Shown piece by piece: positions 1-12,432 of a stretch of 64,000 bases of DNA. Both the position numbers and the translations under genes were made by a program. The first letter of the stretch is position 1. Every line of letters begins with the position of its first letter. The stretch comes from Penaeus vannamei (taxonomy: Eukaryota; Arthropoda; Malacostraca; Decapoda; Penaeidae): contig NC_091571.1 in assembly GCF_042767895.1 (NCBI RefSeq), positions 19,211,716 to 19,275,715 of the forward strand. The letters run 5' to 3'. Below the pieces are notes generated by a model. The model saw only the letters and a program-made list of their open reading frames with translations, had not been told where the DNA came from and searched no databases.

Positions 1-1512
1 CGTCATATTTATCATCATAATTATCATCATTATTGCATATAATGAAGGAATTATTATGAAGAGTTTTTTTTCAACGTTTCTCTCAAAAGGCTGTGATACG
101 CTAGATTTTGCCGTTTTTTCGAGTTTTGGGATTTTATTACCTTTGGCCTTTATTTTATTTAAATGGACTGGACAATAATTATGATCATTATTATCATCAC
201 TGTCATTATTCTTATGATTATTATCATTATAGTCATTATCATCATGATTATCATCATTATTATCATCATTATTGCAGTTATAATGATTATTATGCTAAAT
301 ATTATAACTATTTTCATCATCATAACTATTTTTACTATGATAATAGATATAATGATAATTTTAGAAATAATAATGACAATAGTAATAATCATAATGACAC
401 TGATAATCATGTTTTTATTTCTATAGTCATTATTAGTCTGAAAATTATTTGAATTGGGTTGATTATTGCTATTAGTGCAGTAATTATCAAAATTATCATT
501 ATAATTATGATTTTATAATTATTATCATTATTATTGATGTTATAATGATTATTATGCTAATTATTATAGCTAATTTCATAATTCTAACTATTTTTATAAT
601 TATAATAGCAAAATTTATAATGACAATAGTAATAATTATAATGACAATGATAATGAAGTTATTATTATTTATATTGTCAATATTAGTCTGAAAATTATTG
701 GAATATTAGTCATTATTGCTATTATTGCAGTAATTATCAAAATTATCCTTATAATTATGATCTTATCATTATTATAATGATTATTGTCATTATCATTGTC
801 ATTATCATCATAATTATCATCATTATTGCATATAATGAAGGAATTATCATGAAAACATCACAATTACTTGAATTAATGTTAAAATCCTTATAATTACAAA
901 TAAAAAACGAAAAGGGTTTTTCGACTTTTCTCTCAAAAGGCTGTAATACGCTAGATTTTGCTGTTTTTTTCGACTTTCGGGATTTTATTTTTTTTGGCCT
1001 TTATTTCATAATAAGTGGACTGGATAATAATTATCATTATTATCATTATTGTCATTATTATTATTATTATCATTATAGTCATTATCATCATGATTATCAT
1101 TATGATCATCATTATTGCAGTTATAATGATTATTATGCTAATTATTATAGCTATTTTCATCATCATAACTATTTTTATAATGATAATGGCAATAATGATA
1201 ATTTTAGAAATAATAATGACAATAGTAATAATTATAATGACAATGATAATGATGTTATTTTTATTTCTATTGTCATTATTACTCAGAAAATTAATGGAAT
1301 AGAGTTGATTATTGCTATTATTGCAGTAATTATCAAAATTATCCTTATAATTATGATTTTATCATTATTATCATTATTATTGTCATTATCATTGTTATTA
1401 TCATCATAATTATCATCATTATTGCATATAATGAAGGAATTATCATGAAAATCAACACAATTACCTGAATTAATGTTAAAATTCTCATAATTACCAATAA
1501 AAAACGAAGAGG
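1..1512 (+). repeat. ~600 bp AT-rich satellite, forward array, first segment
   Basis: Tandem copies of a satellite whose unit has two parts. One is a normal-complexity core that includes TTTTGCCGTTTTTTCGACTT and ends at the anchor ATGGACTGGATAATAATTAT. The other is about 450 bp of degenerate ATT/ATC triplets that switches to AAT/GAT and back. Anchors lie at 163 and 1015. The 852 bp spacing shows that one unit carries an extra partial copy (about 480-780). The open frames here, rich in Ile, Met and Tyr/His, follow from the triplet composition and are not treated as genes. Confidence 0.9.
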
Positions 1513-1597
1513 CCTAACCTAACCTAACCTAACCTACCCAACCCATCCTTACCTAACCTAATCAAACCTAACCTAACCTAACCTAATCAAACCTAAT
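1513..1597 (+). repeat. Interstitial telomere-type array 1, (CCTAA)n
   Basis: Short, degenerate run of CCTAA, the complement of the arthropod telomere repeat TTAGG, with variants such as CCCAA and ATCAAA. It begins right after the satellite core motif AACGAAGAGG. On the right it returns to satellite at ATTACCAATAAAAAGC, so its exit point differs from that of the two longer arrays. Satellite on both sides makes it interstitial and not a chromosome end. Confidence 0.9.
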
Positions 1598-2681
1598 TAC
1601 CAATAAAAAGCGTCATTATAGTCATTATCATCATGATTATCATCATTATTATCATCCTTATTGCAGTTATAATGATTATTATAGTAACTATTATAGCTAT
1701 TTTCATCATAACTATTTTTATAATGATACTAGCAATAATGATAAATTTAGAAATAATAATGACAATAGTAAAAATTATAATGACAATAGTAAAAAATATA
1801 ATGACAATGATAATGATATTATTTCTATTGTCATTATTAGTCTGAAAATTATTGGAATAGAGTTGATTATTGCTATTATTGAAGTAATTATTAAAATAAA
1901 CATTATTATAATTATGATTTTATCATTATTATCATTATTATTGTCATTATCATTGTCATTTTCATCATAATTATCTTCAATATTGCATATAATGAAGGAA
2001 TTATCATGAAAACCATCACAACTACCTGAATTAATGTTAAAATTCTATTAATTACCTATACAAAGCGAAATTTTTTTTTTCAACGTTTCTCTCAAAAGGC
2101 TGTAATACGCTAGATTTTGCCGTTTTTTCGACTTTTTCGATTTTATTACTTTTGGCCTTTATTTCATTATATATGGACTGGATGATAAATATAATCATCG
2201 TTATTATCATTACTGTCATTATTCTTTTGATTATTTTCATTATAGTCATTATCATCATGATTATCATTATTATTATCATCATTATTGCAGCTTTAATGAT
2301 TATTATACTAATTATTATGGCTATTTTCATCATCCTAACTATTTTATAATGATAATAGCAATAATGATAATTTTAGATATAATTATGACAATAATAATAA
2401 TCATAATTGCAATGATAATGATGTTATTATTATTTCTATTGTCATTATTAGTCGGAAAATTATTGGAATATAGTTGATTATTGCTATTATTGCAATAATT
2501 ATCAAAATTATCATTATAATTATGATTTTATCATTATTATCATTATTATAGTCATTATCATTGTCATTATCATCATAATTATCATCATTATTGCATATAA
2601 TGAAGGAATTATCATGAAAATCATCACAATTACCTGAATTAATGTTAAAATTATCATAATTACCAATAAAAAACGAAGAGG
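1598..2681 (+). repeat. AT-rich satellite, forward, between telomere-type arrays 1 and 2
   Basis: One partial unit that starts inside the triplet part at about 1612, followed by a unit with its anchor at about 2173. It ends in the same AACGAAGAGG motif that precedes arrays 1 and 3. No gene is seen. Confidence 0.88.
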
Positions 2682-3105
2682 CCTAACCTAACCTAACCTA
2701 ACCTAACCTAACCTAACCTAACCTAACCTAACCTAACCTAACCTAACCTAAACCTAACCTAACCCAACCCAACCTAACCTAACCTAACCTACCTAACCTA
2801 ACCCTAACCTAACCTAACCTAACTTAACCTAAAAAAAACTAACCTAACCAAACCAAACCAAACCAAACCAAACCTAACCTAACCTAATCTAATCTAACGA
2901 AACCTAACCTAACCTAACCTAACCTAACCTAACCTAACCTAACCTAACCTAACCTAACCTAACCTAACCTAACCTAACCTAACCTAACCTAACCTAACCT
3001 AACCTAACCTAACCTAACCTAAACCTAAACCTAAACCTAAACCTAAAACTAAACCTAAACCTAACCTAACCTAATCTAAACTAACCTAACCTAACCTAAT
3101 CTAAT
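2682..3105 (+). repeat. Interstitial telomere-type array 2, (CCTAA)n with variants
   Basis: About 420 bp of mostly perfect CCTAA repeats. A patch of CCAAA variants lies at about 2846-2875 and a run of the hexamer CCTAAA at about 3018-3060. Entry is through AACGAAGAGG. Exit is through CTAATCTAATACGCTCGATT into the satellite core. The array replaces the ~45 bp of core that normally lies between GCGAA and AATACGCT. Array 3 uses the same two junctions. Confidence 0.93.
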
Positions 3106-5332
3106 ACGCTCGATTTTGCCAATTTTTCGACTTGTGGAATTTTATTACTTTAGGCCTTTATTTCATTATAAATGGACTGAATAATAATTATTATTATCAT
3201 TATTATTATTACTGTCATCAATCTTATGATTATTATCATTATAGTCATTAACATCATGATTATCATCATTATTATCATCATTATTGCAGTTATAATGATT
3301 ATTATGCTAATTATTATAGCTATTTTCATCATCATAACTATTTTTATAATGAAAATAGCAATAATGATAATTTTAGAAATAATGACAATAGTAATAATAA
3401 AATGACAATGATAATGATGTTATTATTATTTCTATTGTCAATATTAGTCTGAAAATTATTGGAATAGAGTTGATTATTGCTATTGTTGCAGTAATTATCA
3501 AAATTATCATTATAATTATGATTGTATCATTATTATAATTATAATTATGATTTTATCATTATTATCATTATTATTGTCATTATCATTGTCATTATCATCA
3601 TAATTATCCTTTTTATTGGATATAATGAAGGAATTATCATGAAAATCATCACAATTACCTGAATTAATGTTAAAATCCACTTAATTACCAATAAAAAGCC
3701 AAGAAGTTTTTTATGCTTCTCTCATAAGGCTGTAATACGATATATTTTGCCGTTTTTTCGACATTGGGATTTTATTACTTTTGGCCTTTATTTCATTATA
3801 AATGGACTGGATAATTATTATTATCATCATTATTACCATTACTGTCATTATTCTTATGATTATTATCATTATAGTTATTATCATCATGATTATCTTCATT
3901 AACATCATCATTATTGCAGTTATAATGATTATTATGCTAGTTAATATAGCTATTTTAATCATCAAAACTATTATTATAATGATAATAGCAATAATGATAA
4001 TTTTGGAAATAATAATGACAATAGTAATAATTATAATGACAATGATAATGTTCTTATTATTATTTATATTGTCATTATCTGTCTGAAAATTATGTTATTA
4101 TTATTTCTATTGTCATTATTAGTCTGAAAATTATTGGAATAGAGTTGATTATTGCTATTATTGCAGTAATTATCAAAATTATCCTTATAATTATGATTTT
4201 ATCATTATCATCATTATTATTGTCATAATCATTGTCATTATCATCATAATTATCATCATTATTGCATATAATGAAGGAATTATCATAAAAATCAACACAG
4301 TTACCCGAATTAATGTTAACATCCAAATAATTACCAATAAAAAGCGAAAAGGGTTTTTTCGACGTTTCTCTCAAAAGGCTAGATTTTCCTGATTTTTCGA
4401 ATTTAGGGATTTTAATACTTTTGGCTTTTATTTCATTATAAATGGACTGGATAATAATTATTATCATCATTATTATCATTTCTGTCATTATTCTTATGAT
4501 TATTATAATTTTAGTCATTATCGTCATGATTATCATCATTATTATCATCCTTATTGCAGTTATAATGATGATTATACTAACTATTATAGCTATTTTCATC
4601 ATCGTAACTATTTTTATAATGATAATAGCAATAATGATAATTTTAGAAATAATAATGACAATAGTAAAATTTATAATGACAATGATAATGATGTTATTAT
4701 TATTTCTATTGTCATTATTAGTCTGAAAATTATTGGAATAGAGTTGATTATTGCTATTATTGAAGAAATTATTAAAATAATCATTATAATTATGATTTTA
4801 TCATCATTATCATTATTATTGTCATTATCATTGTCATTTTCATCAAAATTATCTTCAATATTGCATATCATGAAGGAATTATCATGAAAACCATCACAAT
4901 TACCTGAATTAATGTTAGAATCCTCATAATTACCTATAAAAAGCGAAAAGTTTTTTTTAACGTTTCTCTGAAAAGGCTGTAATACACTAGATTTTTATAA
5001 TGATAATAGTAATAATGATAATTTTAGATATAATTATGACAATAGTAATAATTATAATGACAATGATAATGATGTTATTATTATTTCTATTGTCATTATT
5101 AGTCTGAAAATTATTGGAATAGAGTTGATTATTGCTATTTTTGTAGTAATTATCAAAATTATCATTATAATTCTGATTTTATCATTATTATCATTATTGT
5201 TGTCATTATCATTGTCATTATCATCATAATTACCATCAGTATTGCACATAATGAAGGAATTATCATGAAAATGATCACAATTACCTGAATTAATGTTAAA
5301 ATTCTCATAATTACCAATAAAAAACGAAGAGG
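3106..5332 (+). repeat. AT-rich satellite, forward, first copy of a ~2.7 kb higher-order repeat
   Basis: Units with anchors at about 3172, 3802 and 4442, then a shortened unit from about 4990. The unit at 3172 shares with the unit at 5870 the changed anchor ATGGACTGAATA and the core variant TTTTGCCAATTTTTCGACTT. The unit at 3802 resembles the one at 6503, with the same GACATTGGGATTTTATTACT core. The segment therefore forms a higher-order repeat together with the flanking telomere-type arrays. Confidence 0.88.
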
Positions 5333-5821
5333 CCTAACCTAACCTAACCTAACCTAACCTAACCTAACCTAACCTAACCTAACCTAACCTAACCTAACCA
5401 AACCTAACCTAACCTAACCTAAACCTAATCTAAACCAACCTAACCTAACCTAACCTAACCTACCTAACCTAACCCTAACCTAAACTAACCTAAACTAACC
5501 TAACACAACCTAACCAAACCTAACCTAACCTAACCTAACCTAATCTAATCTAACCTAACCTACCCTAACCTAACCTTGCCCTCCCCTGCCCTATCCTCAC
5601 CTAACCCTAACCCTAGCCCTCACCCTAACGCTAACCCTAACCGAACCTAACCTAACCTAACCTAACCTAACCTAACCTAACCTAACCTAACCTAACCTAA
5701 CCTAACCTAACCTAACCTAACCTAACCTAACCTAACCTAACCTAACCTAACCTAAACCTAACCTAACCTAACCTAACCTAATCTAAACTAACCTAACCTA
5801 ACCTAACCTAACCTAATCTAA
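5333..5821 (+). repeat. Interstitial telomere-type array 3, (CCTAA)n with CCCTAA hexamers
   Basis: About 490 bp of CCTAA repeats that use the same entry (AACGAAGAGG) and exit (CTAATCTAATACGCTCGATT) as array 2. An internal patch at about 5575-5645 is C-rich and contains CCCTAA hexamers, the complement of TTAGGG, mixed with CCCTCA and CGCTAA. Perfect pentamers flank it on both sides. Confidence 0.93.
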
Positions 5822-8800
5822 TACGCTCGATTTTGCCAATTTTTCGACTTGGCCTTTATTTCATTATAAATGGACTGAATAATAATTATTATTATCATTA
5901 TTATTATTACTGTCATCAATCTTATTATTATTATCATTATAGTCATTAACATCATGATTATCATCATTATTATCATCATTATTGCAGTTATAATGATTAT
6001 TATGCTAATTATCATAGCTATTTTCATCATCATAACTATTTTTATAATGAAAATAGCAATAATGATAATTTTAGAAATAATAATGATAATAGTAATAATA
6101 AAATGACAATGATAATGATGTTATTATTATTTCTATTGTCTATATTAGTCTGAAAATTATTGGAATAGAGTTGATTATTGCTATTGTTGCAGTAATTATC
6201 AAAATTATCATTATAATTATGATTGTATCATTATTATAATTATAATTATGATTTTATCATTATTATCATTATTATGGTCATTATCATTGTCATTATCATC
6301 ATAATTATCCTCATTATTGGATATAATGAAGGAATTATCATGAAAATCATCACAATTACCTGAATTAATGTTAAAATCCACTTAATTACCAATAAAAAGC
6401 CAAGAAGTTTTTTATGCTTCTCTCATAAGGCTGTAATACGATATATTTTGCCGTTTTTTCGACATTGGGATTTTATTACTTTTGGCCTTTATTTCATTAT
6501 AAATGGACTGGATAATAATTATTATCATCATTATTATCATTACTGTCATTATTCTTATGATTATTATAATTATAGTCATTATCATCATGATTATCATAAT
6601 TATTATCAACCTTATTGCAGTTATAATGATTATTATACTAACTATTATAGCTATTTTCATCATAACTATTTTTATAATGATAATAGCAATAATGATAATT
6701 TTAGAAATAATAATGACAATAGTAAAATTTATAATGACAATGATAATGATGTTATTATTATTTCTATATTCATTATTAGTCTGAAAATTATTGGAATAGA
6801 GTTGATTATTGCTATTATTGAAGAAATTATTAAAATAATCATTATAATTATGATTTTATCATTATTATCATTATTATTGTCATTATCATTGTCATTTTCA
6901 TCAAAATTATCTTCAATATTGCATATAATGGAGGAATTATCATGAAAACCATCACAATTACCTGAATTAATGTTAGAATCCTCATAATTACCTATAAAAA
7001 GCGAAAAGGTTTTTTTAACGTTTCTCTGAAAAGGCTGTAATACGCTAGATTTTGCCGTTTTTTACGACTTTTTCGATTTTATTACTTTTGGCCTTTATTT
7101 AATTATATATTGACTGGATGATAAATATTATCATCGTTATTATCATTACTGTCATTATTGTTATGATTATTATCATTATAGTCATTATCATCATGATTAT
7201 CATAATTATTATCATCATTATTGCAGCTTTAATGATTATTATGCTAATTATTATAGCTATTTTCATCATCCTAACTATTTTTATAATGATAATAGCAATA
7301 ATGATAATTTTTGAAATAATAATGACAATAATAATAATTATAATGACAATGATAATGATGTTATTATTATTTCTATTGTCATTATTAGTCGGAAAATTAT
7401 GGGAATATAGATAATTATTGCTATTATTGCAGTAATTATCAAAATTATCATTACAATTATGATTTTATTATTATTATCATTATTATTGTCATTATCATTG
7501 TCATTATCATCACAATTATCATCATTATTGCATATAATGAAGGAATTATCATCACAATCATCACAATTACCCGAATTAATGTTAAAATCCTCATAATTAC
7601 TAATAAAAAGCAATTTTTTTTCGGTTTTCTCCAAAGGCTGTAATACGCTAGATTTTGTTTTTTTTTCGACTTTTTGGATGTTATTACTTTTGGCCTTTAT
7701 TTCATTATGAATGCACTGCATAATAATTATTATCATTACTGCAGTTATAATGATTATTATGCTAATTATTATAGCTATTTTCATGATCATAACTATTTTT
7801 ATAATGATAATAGCAATGATGATAATTTTAGAAATAATAATGACAATGGTAATAATTATAATGACAACGATAATGATGTCATTATTATTTCTATTGTCAT
7901 TATTAGTCAGAAAATTATTGGAATAGAGTTGATTATTGCTATTATTGCAGTAATTATCAAAATCATCATTATAATTACGATTTTATCATTATTATTGTCA
8001 TTAACATTGTCATTATCATCATAATTATCATTATTGCATATAAAGAAGGAATTATCATGAAAATCATCACAATTACCTGAATTAATGTTAGAATCCTCAT
8101 AATTACCAATAAAAAGCGAAAAGGTTTTTTTTCGACGGCTGTGATACGCTATATTTTGCCGTTTTTTCGACTTTTGGGATTTTATTACTTTTGTTCATGA
8201 TTTCATTATAAATGGACTGGATAATAATCATTATCATCATTGTTATCATTACTGTCATTATTCTTATGATTATTATCATTATAGTCATTATCATCATGAT
8301 TATCATCATTATTATCATCATTATAGCAGTTATAATGATTATCATGCTAATTATTATAGCTATTTTCATCACCATAACTATTTTTATAATGATAATAGCA
8401 ATAATGATAATTTTAGAAATGATATTGACAATAGTAATAATCATAATGACAATGATAATGATGTTATTATTATTTATATTGTCATTATTAGTCTGAAAAT
8501 TATCGGAATGGAGTTGATTTTTTCTTTTATTGCAGTAATTATCAAAATTATCCTTATAATTATGATTTTTTCATTATTATCATTATTATTGTCATTATCA
8601 TTGTCATTATTATCATAATTATCATCATTATTGCATATAATGAAGGAATTATCATGAAAATCATCACAATTATCTGAATTAATGTTAAAATCCTTATAAT
8701 TAGCAATAAAAAACGAAAAGGATTTTTTTTCGACGTTTCTCTCAGAAAGCTGTAATACTTTAGATTTTGCCGTTTTATCGACTTATGTAATTTTATTACT

Positions 8801-10838
8801 TTTGGCCTTGATTTCATTATAAATTCACTGGATAATAATTATCATCATTATTACCATTATTGTCATTATTCTTATGATTATTACCATTATAGTCATTATC
8901 ATCATGATTATCATCATTATTATCATTATTGCAGTTATAATGATTATTATGCTAATTATTATAGCTATTTTCATCATCATAACTATTTTTATAACGAAAA
9001 TAGCAATAATGATAATTTTAGAAATAATGACATTAGTAATAATTATAATGACAATGATAATTATGTTATTATTATTTCTTTTGTCATTATTAGTCTGAAA
9101 ATTATTGGAATAGAGTTGATTATTGCTATTATTGCAGTAATTATCAAAATTATCATTATAATTATGATTTTATCATTATCAATATTATTATCATTATCAT
9201 TGTCATTATCATCATAATTATCAGTCACTATCATCATAATTATCATCATTAATGCATATAATGAAGGAATTATCATGAAAATCATCACAATTACCTGAAT
9301 TAATGTTAAAATCCTCATAATTACCAATAAAAAGCGAAAAGTTTTTTTTTCGAAGTTTCTCACACAAGGTTGTAATAAGCTAGATTTTGCCGTTTTTTTT
9401 TTCGAATTCTTGGATTTTATTACTCTTGGCCTTGATTTCATTATAAATGGACTGGATAATAATTATTATCATCACTATTATCTTTGCTGTCATTATCCTT
9501 ATCATTATTATCATTATAGTAATTATCATCATGATTATCATCATTATTATCATCATTATTGCAGTTATAATGATTATTATGCTAATTATTATAGCTATTT
9601 TCATCATCATAACTATTTATATAATGATAATAGCAATAATGATAATTTTAGAAATGATAATGACAATAGTAATAATTATAATGACAATGATAATGATGTT
9701 ATTATTATTTCTATTGTCATTATTAGTCTTAAAATTATTGGAATAGAGTTGATTATTGCTATTATTGAAGTAATTATCAAAATTATCCTTATAATTATGA
9801 TTTTTTCATTGTTATCATTATTATTGTCATTATCATTGTCATTATGATCATGATTATCATGATTATTACATATAATGAAGGAATTATCATGAAAATCATC
9901 ACAATTACCTGAATTAATGTTAAAACCCTCATAATTACTAATAAAAAGCTAAAAGGGTTTTTTTCGACGTAATAAGCTAGATTTTGCCATTTTTCGACTT
10001 TGGGGATTTTATTACTTTAGGGCTTTATTTCATTATAAATGGACTGGATAATAATTATTATCATCATTATTATCATTACTGTCATTATTCTTATGATTAT
10101 TAACATTATAGTCATTATCATCATGATTATCATCATTTTTATCATCATTATTGCAGTTATAATGATTATTATGCTAATTATTGTAGCTATTTTCATCATC
10201 ATAACTATTTTTATAATGATAATAGCAATAATGATAATTTTCGAAATAATAATGACAATAGTAATAATTATAATGACAATGATAATGATGTTATTATTAT
10301 TTCTATTGTCATTATTACTCTGAAAATTAATGGAATAGAGTTGATTATCGCTATTATTGCAGTAATTATCAAAATTATCATTATGATTATGATTTTATCA
10401 TTATTATCATTATGATTGTCATTATCACTGTCATTATCATCATAACTATCATCATTATTGCATATAATTAAGGAATTATCAGGAAAAGCATCACAATTAC
10501 CTGAATTAATGTTAAAATCTTCATAATTACCAATAAAAAGCGAAAAGGTTTTTTTTTCGATGTTTCTCTCAATAATCTGTAATACGCTAGATTTTGCCTT
10601 TTTATCATTACTGTCATTATTCTTATGATTAATATCATTATAATCATTATCATCATGATTATCATCATTATTATCATCATTATTGCAGTTATAATGATTA
10701 TTATGCTAATTATTATAGCTATTTTCATCATCATAACTATTTTTATAATGACAATAGCAATAGTGATAATTTTAGAAATAATAATGACAATAGAAATAAT
10801 TATAATGACAATGATAATGATGTTATTATTATTTCTAC
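5822..10838 (+). repeat. AT-rich satellite, forward, long array of ~600 bp units
   Basis: Anchors lie at about 5870, 6503, 7111 (start codon position mutated), 7711, 8212, 8824 (mutated), 9447 and 10039. A final truncated copy runs from about 10600. The usual spacing is about 590-640 bp. The last copy is cut at GTTATTATTATTTCT by the Gypsy relic. No gene, RNA or promoter could be supported in this segment. Confidence 0.92.
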
Positions 10839-11889
10839 GGGCTACCCTCGCCCATACATCCCGCCTTCCGTCCGCCGGCGATTCTTCGATGCCTACCACC
10901 AGCATCGCGGCATCCGGGCCACCCAACACCTCATCCGCAGCGAGGTCGTCTGGCCCGCCATCAACAAGGACGTTCGGCAGTGGTGTCGTTCCTGTATCGA
11001 ATGCCAAAGAAACAAGATCCACAGGCACACCAAATCCCCCCTCCAGACCTTTCCTATTCCAGACAGTAGGTTCCAACACGTCCACATAGACATAGTGAGA
11101 CCCTTGCCCATGGACGACGGCTACAGCTACATCCTGACGATGATCGACCGCTTCACCAGATGGCCCGAGGCTAAGCCCTTCCGCGACATCACTGCAGCGA
11201 CAGTCGCCAAGACCTTCAATACCTGGATCTCCCGCTTCGGCGCCAATACAAACCAGTTCGAGTCCGAACTTTGGCGCCACCTAATGATCCTGCTCGGGTC
11301 CAAAAGAATCAGGACGACTGCTTACCAACCCTGCGCCAACGGCATGGTCGAGCGACTCCACCGGCATATGAAGCAGGCCCTAACATCATCCTCCCCTAAC
11401 AGGAGATGGGTCGACCAACTTCCTCATGTCTTCCTCAACATCCGGACGTCGTTCAAAGAGGACCTGCAGTGCACCAGCGCAGAAATGGTCTACGGGACAA
11501 CGCTCGCCCTCCCTGCAGATTTCCTTGTCACAGGCAGCAACTTCGAACCCGGGACCTTCGGCAAACAACTCTGCGAACGAATGGCCCGGGTACGCAGCCG
11601 ACCGACGAGACCCATCCGACAACAGTACATATACATGCCTCCAGGACTCCAGGATTGCTCTCACGTCTTCATGAGATAACATCCCAGACCTCCTCTCTGT
11701 CCTCCGTACGAGGGTCCATTCCCGGTCATCCGAAGAGGCGACAAGACGATCACCATCCACCGGCCAAAGGGAGAAGACACCGCGACCATCGACCGCGCCA
11801 AACTCGCACACCTGCAGCAGCCCTTCAGGATCGCCAGAGTCCGTTTCGCGACCGCGAAACTAGAGGGGGAGTGCTGTAGCGGTTCCTGA
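10839..11889 (+). pseudogene. Ty3/Gypsy-type integrase and polyprotein C-terminus, broken
   Basis: One reading frame (frame 1) covers the 3' end of a Gypsy pol gene. An HHCC zinc-binding region is visible: His at 10897 and 10903, and CIEC with Cys at 10993 and 11002. The integrase core follows, with HIDIV (first catalytic Asp at 11089), the conserved SYILTMIDRFTRWPEA block and NGMVERLHRHMKQAL (catalytic Glu at 11350). The segment that normally holds the second catalytic Asp just before QFES.LW is missing: GANTNQFESELW is read at about 11243-11275, so the enzyme would be dead. A TAA at 11677 interrupts the frame. After it the typical PPYEGPFPVIRRGDKTITI tail continues to a TGA at 11887. The 5' part (gag, protease, RT) is absent, because the copy starts abruptly at the satellite edge. 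In a living element this protein would insert the cDNA into host DNA. Confidence 0.87.
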
Positions 11890-12083
11890 TTGGCCATCAA
11901 TCTAGAACCGCACATGACCTGTTATTGGCCGACCCCTGCTTCGGGACCGCCCTAATCGGCCGAGTTAATATCGCCGGTCAGGTACTTAAGCCGCCGGACC
12001 TGAGGTGGAATCAGGGTTTACCTGGACCTCCAAGGTTTTTTTCATTGTTGCTTTCGTGGGAGACTAAAGAGAGCGATTTGACA
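11862..12083 (+). mobile_element. Probable polypurine tract and 3' LTR start of the Gypsy relic
   Basis: A purine run (AGAGGGGGAG, about 11862-11871) is followed a few bases later by TGTAGCGG at 11875. This is the arrangement expected for a polypurine tract and a 5'-TG LTR boundary directly after the pol stop region. A 3' end at TTTGACA near 12083 is only a guess, because no second LTR is present to define it. Confidence 0.45.
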
Positions 12084-12432
12084 CCCCCACGGCGAGCTCG
12101 ATGATCTGGCCCTTGTGCTGATAACTTTGGGTGTTATCGTGCACTACCTTGCTTTGAGGCTAGTGATTTTAATTGTAAGCCCAGGGTGCTTGCAATTAAA
12201 ATCACGAAGCACTATCAAATCAGCTCTTTTACTGCGAGGTGTCGGCCGGACATATAAGGGCTCACGCCCGTTCGGCAGGGTCCCGACCCCGACCGACCCT
12301 AACACACAAAGAGAGCTGTTTTACCAGTGTGCCTTCTTTTTTTGAAACCCATTTCCACCCTTTCATCGTCCTGTCATTAGCCTTGGCTAGACTCCCTACC
12401 TCCCATCATCATCACCCTTACGCGATGCCACC
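12084..12432 (+). other. Unassigned sequence upstream of LINE ORF1, probably its 5' UTR
   Basis: GC-moderate sequence with no coding potential that joins the Gypsy relic to the LINE. A TATAAGG string lies at about 12254. The last bases before the ORF1 start are GCCACC, so the ATG at 12433 sits in a full Kozak context. An out-of-frame ATG lies eight bases upstream at 12425. The exact 5' end of the LINE cannot be placed. Confidence 0.4.
12163..12205. repeat. Perfect 13 bp inverted repeat (hairpin) between LTR and LINE
   Basis: GTGATTTTAATTG at 12163-12175 is exactly complementary to CAATTAAAATCAC at 12193-12205, with a 17 nt loop. It lies in the unassigned stretch between the Gypsy relic and the LINE ORF1. 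It could belong to the LTR or to the LINE 5' UTR. No rho-type or viral function is implied. Confidence 0.7.

Noticed and set aside
2682..5821. True chromosome end
   Set aside because: The CCTAA arrays are short, degenerate and bounded on both sides by satellite, so they are interstitial. A subtelomeric location remains possible.
10468..11280. 270-codon minus-strand frame opposite the integrase
   Set aside because: Shadow of the GC-rich plus-strand integrase. Its tail is satellite translation.
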